Assembly: GCF_025698545.1 (NCBI RefSeq)
Contig: NC_068572.1
Location: forward strand, 62,001 to 126,000
Reading direction: 5' to 3'
Source: Gossypium raimondii
Lineage: Eukaryota > Streptophyta > Magnoliopsida > Malvales > Malvaceae
Length of the DNA stretch: 64,000 bases
Both the position numbers and the translations under genes were made by a program. Under the pieces are notes generated by a model. The model was not told where the DNA came from. It made no database searches and saw nothing but the letters and a program-made list of their open reading frames with translations. Below are positions 25,681 to 37,400 of the stretch, in pieces. The stretch's first letter is position 1. Each line of letters begins with the position of its first letter.

Positions 25681-27257
25681 TTATATATATTGCTCCGGCA
25701 AACTATAGCCACTCATCACGATTTTGTCAGCAAACATCTTTCCGGTCTTAGGCATTACATGCCAATGCAATGTTAAGTTGAACTCTTTGCCACGGAGGTT
25801 CTTTCCCTATATATTAAACAAACCAGAAAATTACTTCTTGATTGTAGGAAAGCCCTAAATAATTTGTATAAATCTCATGAACTATTATGAAAGCCGCTTA
25901 ATCTTAACAGGCATACGTGATCAACAAATCGATATTTGTTTGAGCTGCGGATCCAAAACTTTGCACGCTCTTTGGCAGGTATTATAGCATCCCAAAGCGA
26001 GACCTGTCATGTTAAAAGAATCAATTAGTGAATATATTTTCAAATAAGACCCAAATATAAATGAAGCCTCTCAGCCTTAGAAAGTTTTATTTCGGTCAGA
26101 GAAAGATCAAACATTAACTACCGGAGGCAATTTAAACTTACCTGATTCAAGGAATTCTTTCTTGTTTCATACTCAGCAGCTACAAAAATGAAAACCTGTG
26201 GTGATCCACAAGGTGATGATATCTTAAATCAGCTTCAAAATGATGAATGATAGTGACAAAAAAGCAAGAAACAGATTGTATAAGAGAACCCTAACCAGTT
26301 CACTGAGTCAAGAACAGATTTTTTCTTTTAAGTATCCATGTCCTGGTACTTGTATCCAACATATATTCAAACATGGGTATAGAGATATGATCCTCCAAGG
26401 ACACTCTAAAGTCTAAATAATAGTATCGGTCACATACCCTATCTTCAACACTCACACTCGAATCCAAGCAACATAGATTCGAATTTCAAATAGAACCAGA
26501 ATGCAAAAACTATCCCATGCACTTATAATGCATACTACAATCAGAAGATGCAAAGACATAAAGTTCTGACAAAAGAATATAAAAGATGTATGAAGTAACA
26601 AACCTGTTTTGTGTTCCATGTAAACAATGACTGCAAATCAGCTGATATATTCATCCTTAAGCTGACCTATATAAGTCAAAAACATTGAATTGGATTGAAC
26701 AAAAACCAACAGTAGTTAACTAAAAATAATGTGGGATGAAGGCCAAACTACGGAAAAAATAAAGGAATATTGATTCAATGAACATATTAACAGGAAAGGC
26801 GATAAAACATTCATAATCAAACAGTTGTTATTCAGAACGTAATTTAACTAGCAGAGGGAAAGAACATTAACTCTTTGCAGTGCATTTTGCATAAATGACC
26901 GTCAAATCGAGACCTAAGGAGCTTTCATGAATTAGCCACCTACATAAATAATGAACAGCGGAAAAGAAACGGTACATTACCTCATCACTCCCCTTTGGTT
27001 GCTTCTGGAACCAATTAATGTTCATAATCTACAATCAGATCCAACAAAAAAGAAAATCCAGAAAGAGTTTATAAAAACAAGAACGAATTATCGGCCAATA
27101 AAAGGATATGAACATGTGAGTAAAGATGAACCTGGATTTCTGCAGAGGGAGAGGGAATGTTGAGGTTGTCTGAGAGAGATGCTATGACGCACATTAGTGC
27201 CAGAATCGTCACGGCAAACGTTAGAAGACCATTCAATCTGTACCCAAAAGAATGCAT
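25681..27257 (-). CDS. SPCS3: Signal peptidase complex subunit 3 (SPC22/23 type)
   Basis: Six exons on the minus strand: 27257-27132, 27028-26981, 26666-26604, 26195-26142, 26003-25917, 25806-25681. They join in frame to exactly 167 residues, the length of the Arabidopsis homologues as I recall them. This is the accessory, non-catalytic subunit of the ER signal peptidase complex, a single-span type II membrane protein with a lumenal domain. Visible evidence: the N-terminus [16 protein letters not shown] with one hydrophobic segment at about residues 10-30, then conserved blocks [41 protein letters not shown] and [12 protein letters not shown] in the expected order. NISA and NLTL are potential N-glycosylation sites, consistent with a lumenal domain. 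The gene looks intact. Confidence 0.96.
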
Positions 27258-28443
27258 CTTTTCCTATTCATTTACTTTGTTTAATCCTACTGGCCCTCAG
27301 CTTTCAATTCAGTCACTGTATATTAGGGTTTAAAGTATAGTTAATCCAAAATGTGAGTAAAAAATTAAGCAAAGTGTTCCCTGATATTACAAAAACAATT
27401 CAAATTTATTTCAAATCAGTCATGCATGAATATAAATTCTAATTCAGGAAATGAAAAACACTCAACATTGAGATCAATATTCAAGATCAAGGAATGTACC
27501 CAATTAATACACAGACGGAAAAAAAATTTTAAAAATACTTAGCGGAACTTAATTCAGAGGAAACAGACCGAGATATATTCCCAAAAATAAGCATCCAATG
27601 AATATCAGAAAGATATTGCAATCAAAACAAAATTAAACACGAACATATAATTGAAAGGAAAACAAGATAATCAAATAATAATAATAGACGTAAGAAATAT
27701 TTACCTAAAGTGAAGAGCTAAGGGGAAAGATGGCGCGAGAGTAAAGCCGGTTTCTATGGTGATTTTTTATTTTGAATTTTCTTAAAATAAGAAAAAATGT
27801 GATTTTGTTAGAAAATTAAGTAAAACATTTTTTATATTAAAAATTTTATCTATTTATTTATAAAGACTAATTTATTTATTTAAACATTTTTATAAAGACT
27901 AATTTATTTATTTTTAAGTAAAAAGATAAAAATAATTTAACTCGTCTCTATGTATTTTAACTTAAGTTCTAATCCTAATATAAATAATAATTAATACATA
28001 TTTAAACTTGAAATTTAAAGAAATAACCAAAAATAAATTTGAAATTTTAATTATTTAATTATTTAATTTTAAAATCTTATAAAATTATAATACTTAAATG
28101 ATCTTAAAAATATCATTTTTCTCACTTTACTCCTAAATTTCTGCTTGACCTAATTTAGTACTACATTCTATTAATTGATTAAGTAACCACATGAAAAGTG
28201 ACAATGCATTTTAATTCTGCCATATATTAATATTTTTTTACAAATAGCTTAAAAAAAAGTAATTAGAGATAATAATGATAAAATCTTTTGGCAAAGATAT
28301 TGAAGAATTTATTTATACTTATAGGTAAAGAAAAGGGAAAAAGAAGAAACTTAGGCTCAACCCGGGCTGAACTGAAAGTCCGGAGTAGCGCCGGAAAATC
28401 GTTCTGGGATTTCAAATTGACCTAAAAGCTTTTTAGAAGAAGA
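27258..28443. other. divergent promoter region
   Basis: Shared upstream region of the signal peptidase subunit (-) and oligoribonuclease (+) genes. A 5'UTR intron of the minus gene may end near 27710-27740 but is not proven. The rest, about 27770-28260, is A/T-rich with no further feature. Confidence 0.5.
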
Positions 28444-30303
28444 ATGGATAGGCTATCGAATGCGTTTTCTTTGCTGGATATTGATGTGGACGATCATCAT
28501 CCCCCACCGGCTTCATCATCTGCTTCCAAACCTTCAGGTCCGCTTATCTACTTTCGTCTTTCAATCATTGCCTTTGGGTTTAGGGTTAGAATCATTTGAA
28601 CTTTGGGGGTGTGCTTGATTGATTCTACTGAAGCTTATAATATCTAATTTAGGGCTTTAGAAGGAAGAAAAAATGCGATGAACAGTAATTATCGATAAAT
28701 TTTTTTTATGATTGACAGGTAAGAGCAAAATCAATGGGAAGGGCTCAACTGAACTGAAACCGGCATTGCTTTCGGAAAACTACAAGTTACCCCTTGTTTG
28801 GATTGACTTGGAAATGACTGGTAAGCCCTAGCAAATGCTACTTATGACTAATTTTAGTTTACGCCGATGGTGGATTATGTGATGTAAGAATCGCATTCAT
28901 CTCGTCTATGCAGGTTTGAATATTGAGACTGATAGAATATTGGAGATAGCTTGTATAATTACAGATGGCTATCTCACCAAATCATTGGAGGTATCTATTT
29001 ATTTAACTTTTTTTTTTTATGTTCTTGATTTAGGATAAGCCTTTCAAGTATTTTGTTAAAAATAAAAAAAGGCTTGTTTTGAAGAAATTTCAGTTTTAAT
29101 GTTGTTTTCACCTACTAATCACAGCTGACTTTGAGTAACATAGTGTTGAATGAAAAGATATCATTAGAAATGTGGTATCCCTCAATGTTCTCTCCTTTTC
29201 AGGGTCCTGATCTGGTTATCCATCAATCTAAAGAGTGTTTAGATAGAATGGGGGAATGGTGTCAAAATCATCATGCAGCTAGTGGTATGTGGTTCAAGAC
29301 CAATCGTGTTCTGATATGTAAATTTCCATTATTTGGTTGTCTTTCTACATTTTTATGGAATAATAGATCGGGAACTTGTACTAACAACCTTCAATTATTT
29401 TAGGATTGACAAAGAAGGTGCTCCAAAGTACAATTAGCGAAAGAGAAGCTGAAAAGCAGGTCAGTAATAATATCATCATGTATTATGCTTTCATGATGTT
29501 AGGGCAGTAAGAGCGCATTAAACATGTTGGTACATACACACCTAGTAGGAACTGTTACTGACTGGTATGCTTTAAACATAGGTTCCAGAAATCTAGTAGG
29601 ATACAATTTTTTTTTACTAAGTTTTGCAGTTAATGTTCGTTCATGATGCAGGTCATAGAATTTGTAAAGAGACATGTTGGTACATACACACCTCATTTAG
29701 CTGGAAATTCAGTTTATATGGATTTTATCTTTCTGAAGGTAATAAATCAATTCATGTCACTTTCAACTTCCGATTCAAAGTTGAAACAAACTCCGATATC
29801 TTGCTCCTTTAACCTGCTCCAAAGCTATATTCGATGGCTAAGTTGTCTTTGGTATTCATAAACTTCCCCTTGTTCTTGATTTAATAATTTTCTAGTGGGT
29901 TCTAAAATGGGCAATTGCATGCATGTTGTAGAAGATGAATGTGGAGTTCATTTTTTATATTCTTTTGATAACTTTTGTGCTTATTATTGGCAGAATTTGA
30001 GGTGTTAATCATATTTGTATTTTGCAGAAATATATGCCAGATTTGGCTAGTCTTTTCTCTCATGTAGTAGTTGATGTAAGCAGTGTAAGGGCTCTTTGTA
30101 TTCGCTGGTATCCAAGAGGTAAATATAAAGTTTGCATAGGTTTTTTTTAGACGAATTATATGTTGATCTCATCATACATGGCAGATCAAAAGAAAGCCCC
30201 TGCCAAAGAAAAGAAACACAGAGCCATGGATGATATCAGAGAGAGCATATCCGAACTTAAATACTTCAAGGAGACCATATTTAAAGCAAAATCCAAGAAG
30301 TGA
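28444..30303 (+). CDS. Oligoribonuclease (DEDDh 3'-5' exoribonuclease)
   Basis: Eight exons: 28444-28537, 28719-28820, 28914-28990, 29203-29284, 29404-29459, 29652-29738, 30028-30118, 30185-30303. They join in frame to 235 residues. The enzyme degrades very short RNAs (2-5 nt) to mononucleotides; in eukaryotes it is often mitochondrial. All five DEDDh residues can be placed: D61 and E63 in WIDLEMTG, the second Asp region near DRILEIAC, D161 in SVYMDFIF, and H208/D213 in HRAMDD. Other family landmarks are SGLTKKVLQS, KKYMPDLASLF and the C-terminal DIRESISELKYFK. The N-terminal 50 residues are Ser/Pro/His-rich and poorly conserved and may be a targeting region. The exon borders agree with conserved protein blocks, so the model is firm. 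Confidence 0.95.
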
Positions 30304-30989
30304 ATGCCAATTGCTTTTGAAGACAACTTTGATAACAACAGCTTTTGCTAGTCTGTGTTGACTACAATTAGATGATTCAAGTTTTAGTACAAGAAATGTT
30401 TTTATGTAAAAAACTATTTGATAGTCGGCCTTAGCATATGGTAATCTTTTGAAATATATGTTTATGCAGTTGTGCAATGGCTGGTTACAGCATTATCCTT
30501 TATCATCTCTTAATAAGTGTTTGGATTCTGGGAAAATGCTACAGATACCAATACTTTGAATATTAGAAACAACATGATTATAGGATAAATAAATATAAAA
30601 AGTATCTCAGAAATCTTTATAAATATATCATTTAAAAAGGAAAAAAACCTTGAAAATTCACCATTCGTCTTGCTCTAAAGTTCACAGATTTTTAAAATGA
30701 ACAGCTCAGTGTTCAACTCCCCATCTCTCCCTTGTTGTATAACCAGACCATTCAAGTGAATTAGCATTTACCGATGGCTATGGCTTAGAGATCCAACCAA
30801 TACGAGCAAAACAAGCTTGACCATTGAAAATGATGGCAAACTGACCATAACATGTGTGCATACATAGACTAAGAAGAAAAAACGATCTTGTAATCCGCTT
30901 ATGGCACAATGAACAGTTTATACCTATAGTGTTTAAATTGGATGATCACATCAAACCAAAACATACATTTGCAGGATGTTGTGTAGTCC
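30304..30989. other. convergent 3'UTR spacer
   Basis: Between oligoribonuclease (+) and the membrane protein gene (-). It should contain both 3'UTRs. No other feature recognised; the minus-strand open frame at 30172-30477 overlaps the last oligoribonuclease exon and is a shadow. Confidence 0.6.
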
Positions 30990-32987
30990 TCAAAGACCGA
31001 TGACTTTCCTGTGCACATGTTGTCCATGCAAACCTTCATCTCCGTCATGATGGTGAAAAATTAGAGTTAAGATCCCTACTAAGCATAGCACCGAACCTAC
31101 AAGAACTTTGTCATATCGCTCCACCCAATGAAACTTGAGTTGGCTAGCACCGTAGAACGACAAAGCAACCAATGAGGTCATCACTGCTATTGTGCTGCAA
31201 ATAAAATGTCACCTTAGTTAAGCCTTGTTTGGTAAAATATGCCCAGGTTATAGCTTTAAATACAGGAGAAAACCAAACTTGGGCATCTATATGTTATTGT
31301 CTGATTAAACAGAACTTGAATATACCTGACACAGAAGGACTTGCAAACTCTTACATACACATAGAACACTTTTCCTGTTTATTTTTAATCACTTAAATTG
31401 GTTCATTGTAACATAGAACTCCCACACAGAAAATGCTACTGATTAATGTTATGAACTTCAGTGTAGATTACGGGTTGAAGCTGTCTGCAAGGACTGAGTT
31501 GAAAACTTTTATTGCAGCCATAGATAAGTATAATGCAAGTGTTACGAATCACCTCAGCTGGGTGGTGGTTAAAAGAATGTAAAGATCATGCAAATTGTTT
31601 TCCACAAACAAAGTAGCTGGCATAGCAACACAAACAGAGGTGATTCCGTATTCCATATTTTATGATAGCCATGTCATCTATGTTTCTGTGACACTTAATT
31701 TCCCCTAAAGTATCCACATCGAGCACCTATATCTGACACATTCAAGCAAGGGTATGGAGTTATGATCTCCAAATATACAGAAAAACTTGGAAAAAAAATG
31801 GGGATACCCACATCTGAGACTCACCCCCACATCTCGAGTAACATAGCACGTCAGGCTCTACCACCATGCCCTTCCTTATCTACACTAAGCTTCTGCCAGA
31901 AACATATAATAGTAGGACTAAGACTAGCTGTTATTTGCTTATTTCGCCGAAATGTGAAAAGATTCAAAAGTAATAATGACAACAGACTGACGACGAGGAA
32001 CTTCCAAGTGATTTTGCAGTATTAACACTGATCTGTTAACTCATAACCAAAGTCTGAAGATGCTACACCAATTGGAAACACATGAAAAATTGAGACAACT
32101 TGACTGTACAAATCAAGGGAACAACACAAGTAAGATGATCTATTCTTCAATTACCACATCGCTAACATCTGCCAACTACCGACAAATTCAAATTGATTTA
32201 TGCAATTCTCGAAATTCAGAATCCTTTTTCATTCTATACCTGAATAGAAGCACTATGATTGCAAGCACCATCATCGACGATGAGTTTCCAACAGCTAGAA
32301 ACACCGGAAGAGTGGTAGCGCAAGGAGACAATGCTGGAACAAGGACAAGACCGGCGACAGCCATTTTCTCCATAGGTTGATTATGAGAATGACTGTGCCC
32401 ACCTTTTCCAGACAAAAACAACAGTATATAGCTACCACCAAGAACTATGAGCAAAAGTGAAGCAAGTTTATGCACTGTTTCTTCTCCAGCAATCGTGTTC
32501 GCCATAGTGATGGCAGTTATACCAAGAAGCGAAGTAGATATTACATGCAAAACTGCTCCAAATGCGGCTGCACGTAGAAATAACACAAATATAAACAGGA
32601 ATGATAAAAGCTCGGCGAAAATCTAGCTAAATAGCATTTGATTCCTAGATGTTCGACAAAATGATAGAAACCCAAAATTGCAAATCATATTAGAATTAAA
32701 TTATGACCAGATATTCCTCATCAAATTGACGAAAGATCCCATAAACAGAACAGAAGAGAAAATTAACATCCCAAAAGCAATCTGGGTACATATAAATTAG
32801 GGATCTAAAAGCAGAAATAGATTGATGGAGGGGACTTACTGACGAAAAGGGTACGAGAAAGGGTCCATTTCTGGGCCCGTCCGACGATGGAGAAAGGAAG
32901 CCAATGGGTGGGAATGAAGGAATGAAGAAGGGAAACGGTGGCTATGCCGCCTATTGTTGACAGATCTTCGGCGCTGAAACTCTCCAT
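30990..32987 (-). CDS. Multi-pass membrane protein with His-rich loops, function unknown
   Basis: Three exons on the minus strand, 32987-32840, 32567-32240 and 31194-30990, join in frame to 226 residues. I do not recognise a named family with certainty. The protein has about six hydrophobic segments: near residues 12-28, 48-72, 80-100, 120-140, 150-180 and 185-205. Two histidine-rich hydrophilic segments stand out, GKGGHSHSHN near the middle and HHHDGDEGLHGQHVH at the C-terminus, of the kind used by divalent-metal carriers. HSFIPTHWLPFSIVGRAQ near the N-terminus and PALSPCATTLP in a middle loop look like conserved motifs. The layout recalls the nickel/cobalt (RcnA/UreH-like) transporter superfamily, but that is inference from topology. 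The open frame continues upstream of 32987 without another ATG close by, so this start is the best choice. Intron 2 is long (about 1 kb). Confidence 0.75.
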
Positions 32988-34414
32988 TTTCGCCTTTTCG
33001 TTCAAAGTGGAAAGGAGATTGATTCTGTGAGTTACCTGGATTCAAAATAACTACTTTTCTACTCTTTCTTCTTCTTTTTTCTTTTTAAATTTCCTTCGAT
33101 GGAGAGAACTGGTGAAAGAATAAATCGGTTGGTGTATGTTGAAGCTCTGAGAAAACAACAAAAATTATAATACATATACCAATTTTATGTTTTATGTTTT
33201 ATGTTTCACTTTAAACCCAATTTATTAATTAATCAAAATTTTCCTTTCTTAATATATAATTTTTCTTTCATCAAAAACAAATATTCAATTTTTTCAATCT
33301 GTTTGAGTTTTATTAAAATATTTGGAACTTACTTTTTGCATAATATTAATTTTAGCTTATTTTTATTTTTAGTTAAATCTTTCAAAATAATTTATTTATT
33401 TATTTAATAAAAATATTTAATAAAACATTAATTTTTTAAGTGATGCTCACATGGCAACACACATAACTTTATTTAGGTAAATTACAAAAGTATCATTCAA
33501 TTATACCTTTTATTCTATTTTGATCATTCAATTATTATTATTTTTCAATTTAATCACAAACAAAAAAATTTAGTGAGGCTGTCATTAGTTGCTGTTAGAT
33601 GACTAATAGAAAGTTGATATGGACATTTTTTATTGGTCTAATAAGAAAATTAACCCTCTAATGTTTATATATTTTATTAATTTGATTTTAAATATAAAAC
33701 ATATAACAAATTTAGCCTTAAATACTTATTAAATTTATCATTTAATTTCAATTCAATAAATTTAATTATCAATATTGACAAAATTTATCATTTCAATTCT
33801 AAATCAAAATTTTATAATTTAAAAAAATCATATCAACCCTCTCAAGATTCACATCCAAATTTGTATACCAAAAGCTAACTTTGTATGATACAACTCCCAC
33901 AAATTTCTTTTCTTCTTTGAATTTTTTTAGAAAGAATTCCATAGTTGAGAAGTAAGGAACAGTAAGGAAATTGATGTTCTCACGAGAGCTAAAATGATTT
34001 TTTAAAATTGAAAATTTTATAAATATTAACAGTGAATTTTATTGAATTTTTAGAATTCAAATTAAGATAATAAATTTTATAAACATTGAGAGATCAATAA
34101 AAAGTTCACGTCAGCTTCAAGTCCCTCTTCTAACTGCAACTAGGAGATTATGAATAAAATATTTAATTTCAAAAAATTTAGTGACTAAATTAAAAAAATT
34201 AATAATTGAGTGACCAAAATAAAATGGAAGGCATCGCTGGGTGATATTTTTGTAGTTTACCCTTTTATTTATTTATTTTCTAGACCGGCTCGGCTAATAT
34301 TTCATTTTTCTGCGACTCGACCCTCGTCCCCGCAATTCTTTTTAAGAAAAAGGAGGGAGTTTTTTTTTTTTTTTTCCTTTATTTTCTCCTTCTAGGGTTC
34401 CGTTACTGCCCCCA
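32988..34414. other. divergent promoter region with a MULE-like element
   Basis: Shared upstream region of the membrane protein (-) and SERRATE (+) genes. More than half is occupied by the terminal-inverted-repeat element at 33476-34261. The 5'UTR of SERRATE, with a T-run near 34360-34378, lies at the right end. Confidence 0.55.
33476..34261. mobile_element. Non-autonomous DNA transposon, MULE-like
   Basis: About 786 bp with terminal inverted repeats. The left end begins ggtaaattacaaaagtatca and the reverse complement of the right end begins ggtaaactacaaaaatatca; the first 25 bases agree at 20 positions and similarity continues for about 60 bases. The flanks actttattta (33466-33475) and cttttattta (34262-34271) resemble a 9-10 bp target duplication, the size made by Mutator-like elements, though both are low-complexity. 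No transposase is visible. The right end lies only about 150 bases from the SERRATE start codon, so it may contribute promoter sequence. Confidence 0.6.
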
Positions 34415-37400
34415 ATGGTCGAAGTCGTAAACATGCCGGTCGATTCCCTCGACCGTCGCCCCGGTGGAGACCGTAAAGACACCAATAATAACCATAACAA
34501 CAGACAAACTCCGTCATCTGATGACCCCAACTCCTCTCCCCCTCCTCCGCCTCCGCCTCCGCATCGACGCCGCGACCGCGACTCGCGTGAGCGACGAGAC
34601 CGTGACTATTACGATCGTAACCGCTGTCCTCCACCTCCTCTTCCTAGGGAGAGAGATCAGAGGAGTCGAGGTAGCATTAGCCCTCCGCCACCGCCGTTGA
34701 ATTTCAGGGATAGGAGACATTCGCCTCCTCCGCGGAGGTCTCCGCCATACAAGAGGTCTAGGCGGGAGGATGGAGGCTACGAAGGCAGGAGAGGGAGTCC
34801 TAGAGGAGGGTTTGGACCTGGAGATAGAAGGTAATATTTTATTTTTGAACTATTGGTTTTTATATTGCCTTAGCCTTTAGGTATTTTTGTATGCTAAATA
34901 TGATGGGATTGTTTCTTGCTAGTTGTTAAACTTAGTGTTCTTGTTGAATGATTTAAGTATGCAAGTTCATTAGCTGAAAGATTAAGACACGGGTGACTTC
35001 AAGAAGGAAATATTCTTTAAGTTATAGGCCTCTAAAATTTTGTACAATATGGCTAAATTGAATGCAAAACACTTCTAACAAATGCTAATGGCTATTGCTT
35101 AAACTGCAAAGGGGCCTTGTATACAGGAGAAAAAAATTTGGTCCATGGCGTAACTTGTAAGTTAGTATTTCTGGAAGATGTGTCTTCTTGTTGGACCAGA
35201 ATATCCTTATTATATTTATGGTCCATGGAGGGTGCTTAAGTGTTTGTCGTTCTTTCTTTATTAAGAATCTCACATATTTATTTCAGTCTTGATTCATTAC
35301 CTCCTTAGCAGTGCTTGACATTACGAGGAGCCCTTGTTTGTGAAAGTTAGAAGGGACTTCCTTTTTTCATATTTTGCAAAATACCGGACTGCCTGAGAAT
35401 ATCTGACATTGATCTTTTGTTTTTACTAAAATCTTACCTGAGAGAAGATCATTCTTTCTGTTTTCTCTATATCTAATTAGCCTACTAATATAACTATGGT
35501 TCATTATTTTAATTCTGTCCTGTTTATGTTCATATTTCCCTCATCTCTTTGTATTGATTATATTCAAATCTTGCTGACGTTGTAAAACACTTTTGGTAAT
35601 GCAGGTTTCGGAACAACTATGGTGTTGGATATGATCGTGAAATGGGAAGGCCCAGTTACCCTGATGAAAGGCCTCATGGCCGGTACTTCAATCGCTCTTC
35701 TGGTGGCCATGAAGATGGTTATTTCCTAGCAACTGCTTAACAACTTCAAAATTTCCTTAAAACTTCAATTGCTGATCTTGATCACTTTTATTTTGACTTC
35801 TGTATTTGCATCCCTTTTTTTTTCGCTCGTCACTTATTATCACCATACTTAAATGGTTATATTACAGTTAATGGCCAACCATTTTTTCAGTTTAATTATC
35901 AATTTTAGTGTTAATATAGATCTTGAATGATTATATTTAATGTTAATCTTGTGGAGAATTCATTTTTTAGCAAATAGCAAACAAATTCTTTCTGGTTAGG
36001 AATTGCTTATTTTTCATAGGGAGAATTATGATAACTGGATATTAACATGGGTCAAAACTGAAGGGTCAAAACTGAAAACTGTTCTTTTGCTCTTAGGTAT
36101 CCTTTTTTGCCTTTCCTAGTTGATTGTGTCATTTTGGAAGGTATTGAGATGCATATGATCAAAGTAATTTTGGCTTTCTAGGAAATGATGCATTATTGCA
36201 GTTAATGATGACTCTACCACTTTGTAGGTGTATTCCTTCTAAAATTCCATAAAGTGATGCTGCATTATTGTATAATGCAGAAGGAACAAATTCTTTATCC
36301 ATCTTTTCTATTTATGCATTAGTGCTGTTTAGTTTTTGTTTACCAAATGACGTTGCTTCTGCAGACTGGGATTCTGGCCGTGGTGGTTATGGCATTGCTT
36401 CGTACTCAGGGAGTGCTCAAAGGTTAGCTTTCCATCTCATCTAGAGCTCTTGTGTTAAATGAGGTTTGAATTATTTTATTTTACTGTATTTCTGGCATCA
36501 TTGAAGTTCTCTTTTAATTGAGGTTGATTCCAAAATTGCTCTTCTTATCATTTGGTTGCTGGATCTTTATTCATCTCATTCAGTAACATGACATGATAAG
36601 TAAAATTTTCAGAGAGGGATTGATGTCGTACAAGCAATTTATTCAAGAGCTTGAGGATGATATACTACCAACTGAAGCTGAGCGCAGGTACAAATGAGGA
36701 ATTATGTTTTTGGTTCAGTTTTATCTTGTTTAGAACTTGTGGCTTAAAAGGGTAGATGTTAAGTAATTGTAGCCTTTTACTGTGTAGGTATCAAGAATAC
36801 AAGTCAGAATATATATCTACCCAAAAACGAGCATATTTTGATGCTCACAAAGATGAGGAATGGTATGCCCCATTGTGTACTGAATACCTGCCTATCTATT
36901 CACCTCACCTCATTGTTCTAATTGGTCTTGCTTATGCATGTAGGTTGAGAGACAAATATCATCCAATAAAGTTGGTCACTGTTATTGAAAGGTTAGTTTT
37001 ATGTGCAGATATCATGATGTTACAGTTAATGAATTTGTTAGTAAGCTGATGACCCCCTCTGCCCTGCATTTTGTATTATGGTGTAATTGATGGATTTGGT
37101 GTCATTTTTCATGCTATTGTTGGGATTTTTCTTCATCTTTTTGGGATTTTTTTCTTTAGGAGGAATGAACTTGCACGCAAAGTTGCCAAGGACTTTTTGC
37201 TTGATCTGCAGAGTGGAACATTGGACTTGTAAGATCAGCATTTCATGTGCACTTATCTTAAATGCGTATTCAACCCGGCTCCTTGCATATTATTTTCCTG
37301 CTGCTAGCCCGTAATAAATGTTTGTGGTGCAGAAGTCCTAGTGTCAATGCCTTGTCATCAAATAAATCAGGCCAGACAAGTGATCCTAATTCTGAAGATG

